Assembly (NCBI GenBank): GCA_013138735.1
Contig: WTCE01000001.1
Span: 31,887 to 95,886 of the forward strand
Length of the DNA stretch: 64,000 nucleotides
Direction of reading: 5' to 3'
Source: Crocinitomix sp.
GTDB taxonomy: Bacteria > Bacteroidota > Bacteroidia > Flavobacteriales_D > Crocinitomicaceae
How positions within the stretch are numbered: the first letter of the stretch is position 1; each line of letters starts with the position of its first letter. This document shows, piece by piece, positions 55,074-64,000 of the stretch. The notes beneath the pieces were generated by a model. The model was not told the DNA's origin, ran no database searches, and saw nothing but the letters and a program-made list of their open reading frames with translations. The translations under genes were made by a program, and so were the position numbers.

Positions 55074-55730
55074 TTAATTTAATTCTTGTTTATTGTTTTC
55101 GGTTAATTGATCTAAGGTTATATTATATACGTTTACTTGCGCGTTTTCAACTTCCGTACAAACAACCGTTTTATAATTATTTTCTAATTCAACTGGAATA
55201 AAATTCCAGGTCTTTTCTTCTGACTTTTGAAATTCTAAAATATTTTCTTTTTCAAGCCCAAATAAAAGACCTTTTCCAACGGCTTTGAGGTAAGCTTCTT
55301 TTTTTGTCCATATTTCAAAAAAAGCATCTGAAATATCTGACGCGTTTCTGATAAACTTTTGTTCTTCGGTATGAAAAAAATTGATTAATTCATTCACATT
55401 TAATTCCGACATTTCTTGAATATCAACACCAACTTCTTCTTTAGAAAATGCAACAACTACTAGGTCACCAGAATGACTAATATTAAATGGTTTCCCTTCC
55501 TTTAAATAAGGTTTGTTATTTTCATTTATCGCCCAATGCTTCCATAAAAAATTTCCTCGGTGGTAATAACTCACTAAGATACGCCCAAATAGTTTCAATT
55601 TCTGATCACTAAACAATCGTTGCCGCAGAATCATATTTCTCATTTCTAGCGGTATTTTCATGAGATGTTTTTTAAAAGTAATCTCATTAATTTTCCCAAC
55701 ATTTATATATAGAAGATCAATCATCCCCAT
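55074..55730 (-). CDS. 4'-phosphopantetheinyl transferase, Sfp type
   Basis: About 218 residues. The Sfp-type motifs are present: NKPYLKEGKPFNISHSGDLV (about 91-110), VGVDIQEMSE (about 120, magnesium-binding Asp) and FFEIWTKKEAYLKAVGKGL (about 160-178). The enzyme transfers the phosphopantetheine arm of CoA to the carrier-protein serines of NRPS enzymes. It is the only such enzyme in the window and could activate both NRPS systems. A second ATG at 55724 overlaps the thioesterase stop as ATGA and may be the true start; the difference is two residues. Confidence 0.95.
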   Translation of the reverse strand: MGMIDLLYINVGKINEITFKKHLMKIPLEMRNMILRQRLFSDQKLKLFGRILVSYYHRGNFLWKHWAINENNKPYLKEGKPFNISHSGDLVVVAFSKEEVGVDIQEMSELNVNELINFFHTEEQKFIRNASDISDAFFEIWTKKEAYLKAVGKGLLFGLEKENILEFQKSEEKTWNFIPVELENNYKTVVCTEVENAQVNVYNITLDQLTENNKQELN

Positions 55731-56413
55731 GTTTTTATAAGATCAAAAAGTTCTTCTTTGTGTTCATGAATGAAGAAATGGTTTCCAGAAAAAATTTTGT
55801 AATCAAATATTTCCTCAGCATAATTTTTCCAATTTCCAATTTTTGAAACTGTATCTTCCTCGTCTCCCATCATTGCATAAATTGGTGTCTTAATTTTTTT
55901 CTGCGAACTGATTTGATCTACCTTTTCAATTACTTCAAAATCTGCCTTAATTATTGGTATAAAAAAATCACATAATTCTTGATTGGAAAGAACTTCTTCA
56001 GGAACTCCCCCTAGTCTTCTGAGTTCTGTTTTCAAATCCTCATCATTCATTAAATATCTGCTCTTATTATCGCCTGTGCCCGGACCTGCGTTGCCTGAGG
56101 CGATAAAGGCATTTGGTAATTCGGCTATCTTCTCCAGCTCTTTTACTACTTCTAGTCCTAAGCTAGCTCCCATGCTGTGTCCGTAGACAACGAAAGGTTG
56201 CTCATTTCTTAATTCCTTTATTTGAAAAAAATAATCATCAATTGCTTCAATTCGACTTTTAATTAATGGTTCTGCTAAGCGCTTTCCTCTTCCTGGTAAT
56301 TCCAAGGGAATAAAATCAAATTCATTACTGAAATTCTCTCTAAGAAATTGGTAGGAATAGCAATTACCACCCGCAAAATGCAATAAGAAAAGTTGTGTTT
56401 TCTTAGTTTTCAT
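55721..56413 (-). CDS. Type II thioesterase (external editing)
   Basis: About 230 residues, the normal size for stand-alone NRPS thioesterases. The alpha/beta-hydrolase signs are LLHFAGGNCYSYQFL at the N-terminus, LELPGRG, the nucleophile elbow YGHSMGASLG (about 88-90) and the catalytic His in FSGNHFFIHEH near the C-terminus. It removes wrong or stalled acyl groups from carrier domains. The start chosen is MKTKKTQLF (56413), 11 bp into the transporter gene; a longer start at 56455 would add 14 residues unlike the family. Overlaps on both sides show translational coupling within the NRPS operon. Because the NRPS lacks a terminal thioesterase, a role in chain release in trans cannot be ruled out. 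Confidence 0.93.
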   Translation of the reverse strand: MKTKKTQLFLLHFAGGNCYSYQFLRENFSNEFDFIPLELPGRGKRLAEPLIKSRIEAIDDYFFQIKELRNEQPFVVYGHSMGASLGLEVVKELEKIAELPNAFIASGNAGPGTGDNKSRYLMNDEDLKTELRRLGGVPEEVLSNQELCDFFIPIIKADFEVIEKVDQISSQKKIKTPIYAMMGDEEDTVSKIGNWKNYAEEIFDYKIFSGNHFFIHEHKEELFDLIKTWG

Positions 56414-58073
56414 TGATCTTGAATTGTTTTTTGTTTTGAATATTTGATGTCTCATCTAAAAGTGAACCATCTTCCATTTTGACTAATTTGTCTGCACAAT
56501 GATAGTAGGCATCATCATGCGTAATTGCAATAATTGAAACCCCTTGATTTTTTATCATTGGAATTATTTCTTCATAAAACTTTTTTCGGAAATAAGGATC
56601 TTGATCAGCTGCCCATTCATCCAAAACCAAAACAGGCTTATTTTCAAGGAGGCAAGCAATTAACGCCAATCGTTTTCTTTGACCTGTGGATAGCGCTGTT
56701 GCTGAAAATCCTTTCTCTGTAACAGCAATTTTATCTTCAATTTCAAATAACTTTAAATACTCGGCGGCTCTTTCACGATCGAAATCTTCGTTTCCATAAA
56801 ATTCGTCGAATAAATAAAATTCATTAAAAACAACTGAGAATAAGGTTTTGTATTCTTCATAATCAGCGTCTGTGAGTTCTTTTCCATTGTATTCTATCGC
56901 ACCGTCGGTGGGTTTTAAAATCCCTAATAGTGCGTGAACAAATGTAGTTTTCCCACTACCATTTCCTCCATAGATAAAAGTCACTTCACCAGCTTGCAAC
57001 TCCATTTGAAGAGGTCCAATATGAAAGCTTTCTTTCCCCTCATCATTGAAGTAAGTAAAGCAAATATCTTTTGCCTTAATGTATTGAAATTCTTGTTTTT
57101 GAATTGTACGCACATTTTCAAAATCACGTCTCTCTTCATTTTCTAGTTCTCCTTTTAATTCAGAAAGATGATTTAAGGATATTTTTGCTCTAGCAAGAGA
57201 AGGTAACAATACCATGATGGTTTCAATAGCTCCTAATAAATAGAGCAAAACAAAGATGAAGTTTACCACTGTTATTTTTTCAATCTCGAACGTGACACTG
57301 AAAATCAATAAAATGGATGAAATTAGAATATAGAACAATACTTGCCCTGTAATTTGGAGGTTTAGAAAGCCTACAAAGGCCTGGATATTATTCTTGTATG
57401 CGTCTTTTGCTATGGGCTTTATTTTTTTATCTAAAATTGCTTTCCCCTTTTTCCCATTCATGTGGATTTCTTTGAATCCATCTAATATTGAAATAAAATA
57501 TTTCATGAATCCGTCTTCCAATTTTCTAGATACAGCAAATTGTTTATTATTCTTTCCTGATCCCAATTGATAAACTCCAACCCCAACAATTGCAACAGCT
57601 AATGTTGTTAGGAACAATGGAACGGACAATACAGACATATAAATCAAACAAGAAATAACCACAACAGAGGAGGTTATAAATTCAATCACACTCAGTGATG
57701 CTCCGGTAAGAATTCCTACATCATTTAAAAGTGCTGATTGTACTTTTTCCTTTCTTTTATTCACTTGTTCGTGATTTGATTGAAGGATCATATCCAACAT
57801 TTCTACACGTAGTCGCCAAAAAAGATTTTGAGATAATCGGATTACGATAAAGGATAATTCTCGTCTTGACCAAATGAAGCCGAAAATAATGAGACAGAAG
57901 CCAATCGTGTAGCCCAGATTAAATTGTTCATATTCACCACCTATTAACCAGGCAATGGTATTATTTAAAAATGTGATGAACGCAAAGTTCAATAATCCGG
58001 ATACAATTCCTAATATAATTCCTTTTAGGATTGTCTTTCTGTCTTTGTCTAAGAGATTTACAATAGTATTCAT
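56403..58073 (-). CDS. Cyclic-peptide export ABC transporter, SyrD/PvdE family
   Basis: 556 residues, one fused membrane domain plus ATPase. Six helices are expected in the first roughly 310 residues (for example IIFGFIWSRREL, FFILVLLYLLGAI-like). The ATPase has Walker A GGNGSGKTT (about 377), and the signature/Walker B stretch ALSTGQRKRLALIACLLENK then LVLDEWAADQDPYFRK. The DEWAADQDP version is typical of the SyrD/PvdE branch that exports NRPS peptides to the periplasm. It is 34 bp after the serine hydrolase gene and overlaps the thioesterase gene. It probably moves the product of the adjacent NRPS across the inner membrane, as PvdE does for acylated pre-pyoverdine. Confidence 0.95.
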   Translation of the reverse strand: MNTIVNLLDKDRKTILKGIILGIVSGLLNFAFITFLNNTIAWLIGGEYEQFNLGYTIGFCLIIFGFIWSRRELSFIVIRLSQNLFWRLRVEMLDMILQSNHEQVNKRKEKVQSALLNDVGILTGASLSVIEFITSSVVVISCLIYMSVLSVPLFLTTLAVAIVGVGVYQLGSGKNNKQFAVSRKLEDGFMKYFISILDGFKEIHMNGKKGKAILDKKIKPIAKDAYKNNIQAFVGFLNLQITGQVLFYILISSILLIFSVTFEIEKITVVNFIFVLLYLLGAIETIMVLLPSLARAKISLNHLSELKGELENEERRDFENVRTIQKQEFQYIKAKDICFTYFNDEGKESFHIGPLQMELQAGEVTFIYGGNGSGKTTFVHALLGILKPTDGAIEYNGKELTDADYEEYKTLFSVVFNEFYLFDEFYGNEDFDRERAAEYLKLFEIEDKIAVTEKGFSATALSTGQRKRLALIACLLENKPVLVLDEWAADQDPYFRKKFYEEIIPMIKNQGVSIIAITHDDAYYHCADKLVKMEDGSLLDETSNIQNKKQFKINEN

Positions 58074-58107
58074 GTTATGATCACTTCTAATTTTTATTGG
58101 GTTAATT

Positions 58108-59214
58108 CTAATTATTTGTAAGCGGTAAAAATTCGTTCTTTCGTTTTTTATATATAGTATTCCAGTCCTGCGAAGGACATTCTAGCAACCAATCAGATAA
58201 TAGGCCTGTAAAAACTTTTACTGCCTCCGAATTGCCTTGATTTGTTAAGACAACAAACCCTGATTTTTCTCCAGGAAAGAAACCTGTCATGCAAGAATAA
58301 CCTTCTATTGAGCCACTATGTCCAACGCGGTATACTCCTTGGTGCGTGTCTACAAACCAACCGTAACCATAGCCAACAAAAAAATCTTTTTCTTCCTTAA
58401 ATGGATCTTCGTTAGCAATTATCGCTTTCATTTTAATCGCTTCTTGGATATAGGTTTGTGACAATATTTGTTGCCCATTTAATTCGCCTTGGTTGAGCCA
58501 CAATTGCAACCACTGTAATAAATCTGCTGCAGAGGACCAAATTCCTGATGCTGTTGGGGTATTGTTTTTCTCTAACTCAGGTGTAATTCGGGTAAACCCA
58601 ACGTTGGATGTTTGATAACCAATTGCAGCGCACTTCAGTTGCTCAGGTTCATTCAATGAACAAGTCTGGGTCATATTTGCATTCAGTAGGATCTGATTTT
58701 TAAGGTGGTTCCAAGGCGCCATATTCGAAACCTTCGCGATTATTTCCCCCATCAAAAGATAGGCCTCATTGCTATATTTCCATTTACCTTTTAGTGGGCT
58801 TTCAGACAATATCAATTTCATTTTTTCGAAATCAATCATCTCACTTCCGGCCTCTTTACATTGTTTAATATCACCATCATTCCATCCTGAGGTGTGGGAT
58901 GCAAGTGCTTCAAAATTTACGGATGGATATTTGAATTCACTCTTTTCTTGAGCAGTGAAAAATAAATCCCATAAATTAGTTTGTGCATCAGCCTTATTTC
59001 CAATAAGCGTTTGATAGAGCAATGCAGCCGTAAAGCTTTTTGTGCATGAGGCAATTGGAAAAAGTGTCGTATTATCCACTAATATTTCACTTTCTTTATT
59101 GGCATAGCCGAAATTCTTACAAAAGATAACTTCTCCGTTTTTTATCAATCCAACAGACATTCCTTGAACGTCCCATTCTTTCTTAATTCTTAATATTTCG
59201 TCTTCTAAATTCAC
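58108..59214 (-). CDS. Stand-alone serine hydrolase, beta-lactamase/PBP fold (class C type)
   Basis: 368 residues, no signal peptide, so cytoplasmic. The catalytic SxxK motif is SCTK (about 57-60, in FPIASCTKSFTAA), the YxN motif is KYSNEAYL (about 147), and the third motif is HSG (VGHSGSIEGYS, about 299). This is the layout of class C beta-lactamases, DD-peptidases and esterases. The start is GTG with a good GAGAAG ribosome-binding sequence, 22 bp after the NRPS stop. Cytoplasmic location and coupling to an NRPS without thioesterase recall PBP-type trans-acting cyclases such as SurE of surugamide. That role is inference; a resistance or tailoring hydrolase is the alternative. The C-terminal lipocalin-like domain of SurE-type enzymes was not recognised. 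Confidence 0.88.
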   Translation of the reverse strand: MNLEDEILRIKKEWDVQGMSVGLIKNGEVIFCKNFGYANKESEILVDNTTLFPIASCTKSFTAALLYQTLIGNKADAQTNLWDLFFTAQEKSEFKYPSVNFEALASHTSGWNDGDIKQCKEAGSEMIDFEKMKLILSESPLKGKWKYSNEAYLLMGEIIAKVSNMAPWNHLKNQILLNANMTQTCSLNEPEQLKCAAIGYQTSNVGFTRITPELEKNNTPTASGIWSSAADLLQWLQLWLNQGELNGQQILSQTYIQEAIKMKAIIANEDPFKEEKDFFVGYGYGWFVDTHQGVYRVGHSGSIEGYSCMTGFFPGEKSGFVVLTNQGNSEAVKVFTGLLSDWLLECPSQDWNTIYKKRKNEFLPLTNN

Positions 59215-59236
59215 TTTACTTCTCTGCCTTTAATCT

Positions 59237-62200
59237 TTATGATATGGTCGATAATTGTCCTTTTTGTTCGAGCAAATTTTGAATCAACTCTCTAAAAATT
59301 TCGTTCATATTTATTTGGGAATTTAGTGGGCTATCATAATTTATATCCAGACTAATTCCATTGTTATATGTGATACAGGTATAATCCAAATTGGGAGAAA
59401 AAACTGCTACCACTGAACTGACGTTTACATTGTTATTATTTATTTCTGGCACATTTCCTGGACGAACCTGATGATTAAAAACCCCACTTATTTCTAGCGG
59501 TTTCTTGTTCAACTCTTCGTAATCATTTTTTATTATTTCCCATGGAATAAGTTGACTTGAGCGCGATTTTAAATATTTATCATACACTTCATGAACGACT
59601 TCATTTGATAGGTTGCTTGTGTTTTCTTCAATGCCAATTGGAAAAACATTACTGACCAAGCCAACAACATTGCTTAGCGCTAAACCTTGCATCTTTTCTG
59701 AACGCAAATCAGTTAACACGCCTTGAATAAGTTGATTGCCCTGGCATTTTTTTGTAATAAGCTGCTGATGAAGCGCTAAATGAAGCGCAATTGCCGGAAG
59801 TTTTAAACTTTTTGCAAGTTCTTTGAAGTTTTCAAGTTCTGCACCCTTTAATACGAGTTGCGTTTTATTTCGCATCCACGCTTTATCATTTTCTTGAATT
59901 GGCGCTGGTGATGCATCAAAAGCTGTTAATTCTTGCTTCCAAAATTCACGTTCACTTCTTGCCTTATTTGTTCGTAGATATAATTCTTGGGCTTTTGCAT
60001 GGATTGCGTTGGTTGAAAATTCGAAGGTTGTTGTAAGTCCTTCAAAATAATCTTTCATTGCTTGCATTAAAAGTTTATTGGAAAAATCATCTGTTAAAAC
60101 ATGGTGAATTTTACAAAACACAAGGTTTTGGTTTGTCTGCTCATCTTTCAAAATCAAGACTCTAATCCATTCCGATTTTTGCATCTCAAATGTCTGATTA
60201 AATTTGTGATTTTGATCAGATATTTTTGACATCAAACTATCACCTGCTCTTAATTTTTCTTTAAAAAACCTTATTTTTAAAGGTGTGTACTCAGCATACC
60301 ATTCCTTATCTGTCTTAATTATTGCTTCTGTTAAAGAAGGGAATTTTGATAAGAATTTTATTAGTTCAGATTCAATCTTTTTTCTTTTTAATCCTTCTAT
60401 TACGAGCGGTCCAAACGTCCCTGACGAACGATTATCAAGCAGTAAATATTTTTGGTTGTATGAAATGATTCGTTTCTTTTCAGTCTTTTCTATTGGGGTG
60501 GCTTGATCGTCAATTGAAAATGTAGGTTTTGCTGAAATTGGAATCATTTGTTTTGCCAAATTCTCCAATAATGGTTCATTTAAAATCGCCTCCATTTGAA
60601 TTTCAAAATTCGCAAGATTCAATTTTTCAATTACTCGAATCGACTTAAGAGAATCTCCCCCTAAACCATAAAAATCATCTCTGAGTCCAACCTGCTCAAC
60701 GTCCAAAATTTCTTCCCAGATTTTGGCTAAAACAATTTCCTCCGTTGTCATTGGAGGAAAGTATTCTTGATCTCTCTCTAACTCAACTTTATCAATAGAT
60801 CGCAATGTTTTCCTATCTATTTTGCCACTTGAATTTAGGGGCATTTTTTCTACTACAAAATAGCGTTGAGGAACCATGTATCCAGGAAGTTTTCTAGCTA
60901 AAAGTTCTCTAAGTTCACTCGCCGTGAAAGTATTTGATAATACGATATATGCGCAAAGTATTTTATCTTCTCCATTTATTCCTTCGGCTAAAACAATTGC
61001 CTCTTCTACTCCGGCAATTGTGCTTAGCTGCGATTCTATTTCGGCTAATTCAATTCGATATCCTCTAATCTTAACTTGGTCATCTTCACGTCCTAGAAAA
61101 ATCAAGTTTCCAGCATCATCCCATTTACCTAAATCTCCTGTCCGATATATTCGTTCTCGGTCTAAAAAGGGACTGTTTACAAATCTTTCAACAGTTAATT
61201 CATCTTGTTTCATATACCCTTTAGAAACTCCTTCTCCGCCAATACAAATCTCTCCTATTGTTCCTTTAGGTTCCATTTGGAGATGGTCATTTAAAATAAA
61301 GATCTTTTCAGATGCCAAAGGTTTACCAATATTCAATTGTACTGAATCGCTAATCAACATAGCGGTACTCCAAATTGTGGTCTCAGTTGGCCCGTAAACC
61401 TGAACTGCATAAACAGCCACTTTCTTCAAGGTTTCATAGAGATCAACGTTTACAGCTTCTCCTCCAATTAATAAAACATTCAATCCATCCAAAAACTCAT
61501 CCGAAACCATTAAAAGTTGCGTGCATCTAGATGGTGTAATTTGTAAACCGTTTATGCCATTTTTCTTAATTCTTTCAATGACATGTTTTGGATTAGAAAT
61601 CTCTAGACTTGAAAACAAGTCTATCGTAATTCCTTGTGTTAAAACACCCAATAATTCAATCACAGATATATCAAACGTAAAGTTGGTTGTTGCTGCGAAT
61701 CGATTTACCTTATTAAACCCAAACCTTTCGGGAAAGTTATTGATAAATGACAATAAATTACCATGTGTTATAATAACGCCTTTTGGCTTTCCAGTAGAGC
61801 CTGATGTAAAAATGGAGTAAACAGTATTTTTTTCATCCAAGACTACCGGGGACAATAAATAGGGATTCAAATCATTCTCGAAATCTGCAATTACTTCTAC
61901 TGAAATTGAGGCTTTTAAATCACTTTTATCATGTATGTACTCAATTCTTTCTTTAGGGTAATTAACAGCAATAGGTACGTATCCTCCGCCCGATTTAATG
62001 ATCGCTAAAATTGAAATGATCAACCATTCGCTACGATCCAATTTTAATCCTACCAAATCATTGGGCTGAATATCAAATTTGACCTGCAAGTAACCTGCCA
62101 ATTGATCGGATATCTTGTCTAATTGGCCGTAAGTCCATTCCTTTTCACCAAAAACAAGTGCTAATTTATTGGGCGTTTGTTTTACGTGATTTTGAAATAA

Positions 62201-64000
62201 ATCAATGATTGATTCACCTGCCGTTCTGCTTTCATAAATGGGATTAAATGTCTCCGTCAATTCCTTAATTTCATCCAAATTGAGGTAGTTATGACATTGA
62301 TAAGAAAGTTTCGGTTTATCCAAGAGTTGCTCGAGAAACAAAACATAATGTGCTATCATTTTCTGAACAGCAGCCTTCGGATAAATATCTGTATTGTAAA
62401 CAATACTTAGTCCCAAATAATCTTGTTGTTCTTGACACTTGATTTCAAAATCAAATTTTGCCGGACAAATCCCCCCATCTCTTATTCCTTCTTGATAGTT
62501 CACCCCTAAATGCTCAGCGCTTTGGACCGCCTTGTCAGCAATATTAATTAAGACATCAAAAAGCGGATTGCGATTAGGTTCTGTTTTTTGATTTAAGTCT
62601 TCTACTAAAGCCTCTAAAGGATACGCTCCATTTGATAAATTCTCAAAAGTGCCTTCCTTTATTTTACGAAAAGAAGTCTCAAAACTATCTTCCGGTTGTA
62701 CCGTGTTTCGCAACGGTATTGTTTTCATGTATAGCCCAATTTGATCTTCCAGTTCTTCACGATCTCTTCCTGAGATAGGTGTTCCAATGATAATATCTTT
62801 TTGTGCAGAATAGCGTGAAAAGAACAATGTCCACGTGGCTAGAACACTTACAAATAATGTGGCGTCTTCTTTTGTGTAATGTGCTTTTACTTTTCCAAAT
62901 AATTCAGGTGAAAGATCAAGATTAAATACACTTCCATTAATCGTTTGAGTTATTGGTCGTTTATTGGCAATGGGGAGGTTTAAAACAGGAAGTTCGCCGG
63001 ACATTTTCTCCAGCCAATATGCCTTTGCTTTACTAAATCCATCTTCTGTTAATTTCTCTTGTTCCCACTCGGCATAATCTTTATACTGTATTTGAAGATC
63101 AGGTAAGTCCGCGTTTTGATACAAGGCTAAAACCTCGTTCAATAAGATGTTCATTGATCGTTCATCACTTATAATATGATGCAAATTGAAATATAGAAAA
63201 CATTCATTCTCTTGCGTTTTCAATACTGATGTTCGAATAAGTGGACCATTTTCAATGTCAAATAACACATTTGCATCTTGCTCCATATAATTACTCGGAG
63301 TCAAATAATTTGTTGCGCCTAGGTCTAATTCTTTCAATTCAATAGAAAGGTCATTTAAAATTCGCTGCCGTATCTCACCTTCTTTTAAAACAAAGACTGT
63401 TCGCAATATTTCATGCCTTTTTACAAGTTTGTTAATACTCGCATTTAAGCGATTCAAATCGAATCCAGACTCCAACCTTAATAGTCGAGGCATGTTATAC
63501 GCAGCTGAGGCCCCTCCCATTTTGGAGAGAATCCATAAGCTTTTTTGGCTGCTCGAAACGGCATAATCTTCGCTCAGATTTGCCTTGGCAATTTTATGAT
63601 ATTCTTCCTTGGTCGTTGAGCTTTCAATCTTCTCGCTTTGTTGCGACAAAACATTTATTGTAAACAACTCTTGCAAGTCGAAAGCGAAGCCAAAATTGGA
63701 TAAAATTCGTGCGCGAAGTTTTATTAATTTAATGCTGTTTCCTCCCAGTCTGAAAAAATGGCTATTTCTTCCAATATTTTCTTGGTCTAGGACTTCTTTC
63801 CAAATCTCGGCCAATGCTTTTTCAGTTGCCGTTTCTGGCAAGGTTAATTGAGATGTGTCCGATAGCTTTGACTCCATTGTTTGTCGCAGGGCTATTGTAT
63901 CTACTTTGCCATTTGAGTTTATTGGAAATTCAGCTAATTGAAAGATGAAGGAAGGGGTTTCGTAAAAAGAAAGTTGGGCTTTGCAATGCGCATGCACCTC
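59237..64000 (-). CDS. NRPS, 5' part cut by window edge ((A)-PCP-C-A-PCP-C)
   Basis: About 1588 codons visible and the frame is open to base 64000, so the N-terminal part lies outside. The visible start is the end of an adenylation domain (FPINSNGKVD, the A10 lysine). A PCP (LGGNSIKL, about 85), a C domain (HHIISDERS, 278, where the usual DG is DE), a full A domain (FTSGSTGKPKG, 735), a PCP (LGGDSLKS, 1114) and a terminal C-like domain (HHVLTDD, 1302, DG to DD) follow. The code of the full A domain by eye is DIIQLGVIWK, close to the glycine code DILQLGLIWK. There is no thioesterase or epimerase. It is the first visible gene of the operon that continues with hydrolase, exporter, thioesterase, PPTase and acylase. 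Confidence 0.96.
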   Translation of the reverse strand, partial: EVHAHCKAQLSFYETPSFIFQLAEFPINSNGKVDTIALRQTMESKLSDTSQLTLPETATEKALAEIWKEVLDQENIGRNSHFFRLGGNSIKLIKLRARILSNFGFAFDLQELFTINVLSQQSEKIESSTTKEEYHKIAKANLSEDYAVSSSQKSLWILSKMGGASAAYNMPRLLRLESGFDLNRLNASINKLVKRHEILRTVFVLKEGEIRQRILNDLSIELKELDLGATNYLTPSNYMEQDANVLFDIENGPLIRTSVLKTQENECFLYFNLHHIISDERSMNILLNEVLALYQNADLPDLQIQYKDYAEWEQEKLTEDGFSKAKAYWLEKMSGELPVLNLPIANKRPITQTINGSVFNLDLSPELFGKVKAHYTKEDATLFVSVLATWTLFFSRYSAQKDIIIGTPISGRDREELEDQIGLYMKTIPLRNTVQPEDSFETSFRKIKEGTFENLSNGAYPLEALVEDLNQKTEPNRNPLFDVLINIADKAVQSAEHLGVNYQEGIRDGGICPAKFDFEIKCQEQQDYLGLSIVYNTDIYPKAAVQKMIAHYVLFLEQLLDKPKLSYQCHNYLNLDEIKELTETFNPIYESRTAGESIIDLFQNHVKQTPNKLALVFGEKEWTYGQLDKISDQLAGYLQVKFDIQPNDLVGLKLDRSEWLIISILAIIKSGGGYVPIAVNYPKERIEYIHDKSDLKASISVEVIADFENDLNPYLLSPVVLDEKNTVYSIFTSGSTGKPKGVIITHGNLLSFINNFPERFGFNKVNRFAATTNFTFDISVIELLGVLTQGITIDLFSSLEISNPKHVIERIKKNGINGLQITPSRCTQLLMVSDEFLDGLNVLLIGGEAVNVDLYETLKKVAVYAVQVYGPTETTIWSTAMLISDSVQLNIGKPLASEKIFILNDHLQMEPKGTIGEICIGGEGVSKGYMKQDELTVERFVNSPFLDRERIYRTGDLGKWDDAGNLIFLGREDDQVKIRGYRIELAEIESQLSTIAGVEEAIVLAEGINGEDKILCAYIVLSNTFTASELRELLARKLPGYMVPQRYFVVEKMPLNSSGKIDRKTLRSIDKVELERDQEYFPPMTTEEIVLAKIWEEILDVEQVGLRDDFYGLGGDSLKSIRVIEKLNLANFEIQMEAILNEPLLENLAKQMIPISAKPTFSIDDQATPIEKTEKKRIISYNQKYLLLDNRSSGTFGPLVIEGLKRKKIESELIKFLSKFPSLTEAIIKTDKEWYAEYTPLKIRFFKEKLRAGDSLMSKISDQNHKFNQTFEMQKSEWIRVLILKDEQTNQNLVFCKIHHVLTDDFSNKLLMQAMKDYFEGLTTTFEFSTNAIHAKAQELYLRTNKARSEREFWKQELTAFDASPAPIQENDKAWMRNKTQLVLKGAELENFKELAKSLKLPAIALHLALHQQLITKKCQGNQLIQGVLTDLRSEKMQGLALSNVVGLVSNVFPIGIEENTSNLSNEVVHEVYDKYLKSRSSQLIPWEIIKNDYEELNKKPLEISGVFNHQVRPGNVPEINNNNVNVSSVVAVFSPNLDYTCITYNNGISLDINYDSPLNSQINMNEIFRELIQNLLEQKGQLSTIS

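Noticed and set aside
60876..61397. 173-codon plus-strand frame
   Set aside because: Antisense to the adenylation domain of an NRPS; shadow frame.
63995..63997. GTG near the right edge as start of the second NRPS
   Set aside because: The frame continues to the window edge and the protein begins within an adenylation domain, so the gene is truncated, not starting here.

Overview
The window looks like an AT-rich chromosome segment of a Bacteroidota bacterium, probably Flavobacteriales-like. The evidence is four Por-type (T9SS) or gliding-bacteria style features: C-terminal sorting domains with the YPNPS motif on three secreted proteins, a CarboxypepD/plug-type outer membrane beta-barrel receptor, a HYC_CC_PP family copper-region protein, and almost no Shine-Dalgarno sequences. 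There are no rRNA, tRNA, CRISPR or insertion sequence genes, and no recognisable transcriptional regulator anywhere in the 64 kb.

Region 1 (1-30474, minus strand) is one long run of genes: a C39-peptidase ABC exporter, a HlyD-type adaptor, a TolC-type outer membrane factor, a TonB-receptor-like barrel, three collinear NRPS genes (FAAL-ACP-C-A-PCP; C-A-PCP x2; C-A-PCP x3 plus an extra terminal C) and a short-chain dehydrogenase cut by the left edge. The assembly line starts with a fatty acyl-AMP ligase, so the product should be a lipopeptide. The specificity codes I could read by eye suggest acyl-(Orn-like)-Ala-Thr-x-Asp-(Val/Ile).

Region 2 (31280-36036, plus strand) diverges from the exporter. 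It holds a 47-residue peptide with a textbook double-glycine leader and a 13-residue core with three cysteines, then a hairpin, then two long paralogous proteins. Each of the two appears to be a STAND-type NTPase domain that has lost its P-loop, fused to TPR repeats. With the divergent C39 exporter this forms a coherent peptide-export locus of a type I do not recognise, and it is the best candidate here for an undescribed system.

Region 3 (36152-49148) starts with a secreted leucine-rich repeat protein and continues as a copper-handling island: an MbnH-like di-haem enzyme and its MbnP-like partner, a multicopper oxidase, a HYC_CC_PP protein, a CusA/CusC/CusB-type RND efflux pump and a universal-stress-like protein. 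Two of the periplasmic/secreted proteins carry T9SS sorting domains.

Region 4 (49149-52314) holds a regular tandem repeat array, a T9SS-sorted beta-propeller protein, one of two copies of a dispersed 60-bp repeat and a possible gene remnant.

Region 5 (52315-64000, minus strand) is a second NRPS operon, cut by the right edge: an NRPS ending in a condensation domain (one adenylation domain with a glycine code), a stand-alone beta-lactamase/PBP-fold hydrolase, a SyrD/PvdE-type cyclic-peptide exporter, a type II thioesterase, an Sfp-type phosphopantetheinyl transferase, a penicillin-acylase-type Ntn hydrolase and a small membrane protein. The PPTase is the only one in the window and could prime both NRPS loci. 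The acylase plus PvdE-type exporter resembles the periplasmic deacylation step known from pyoverdine maturation.
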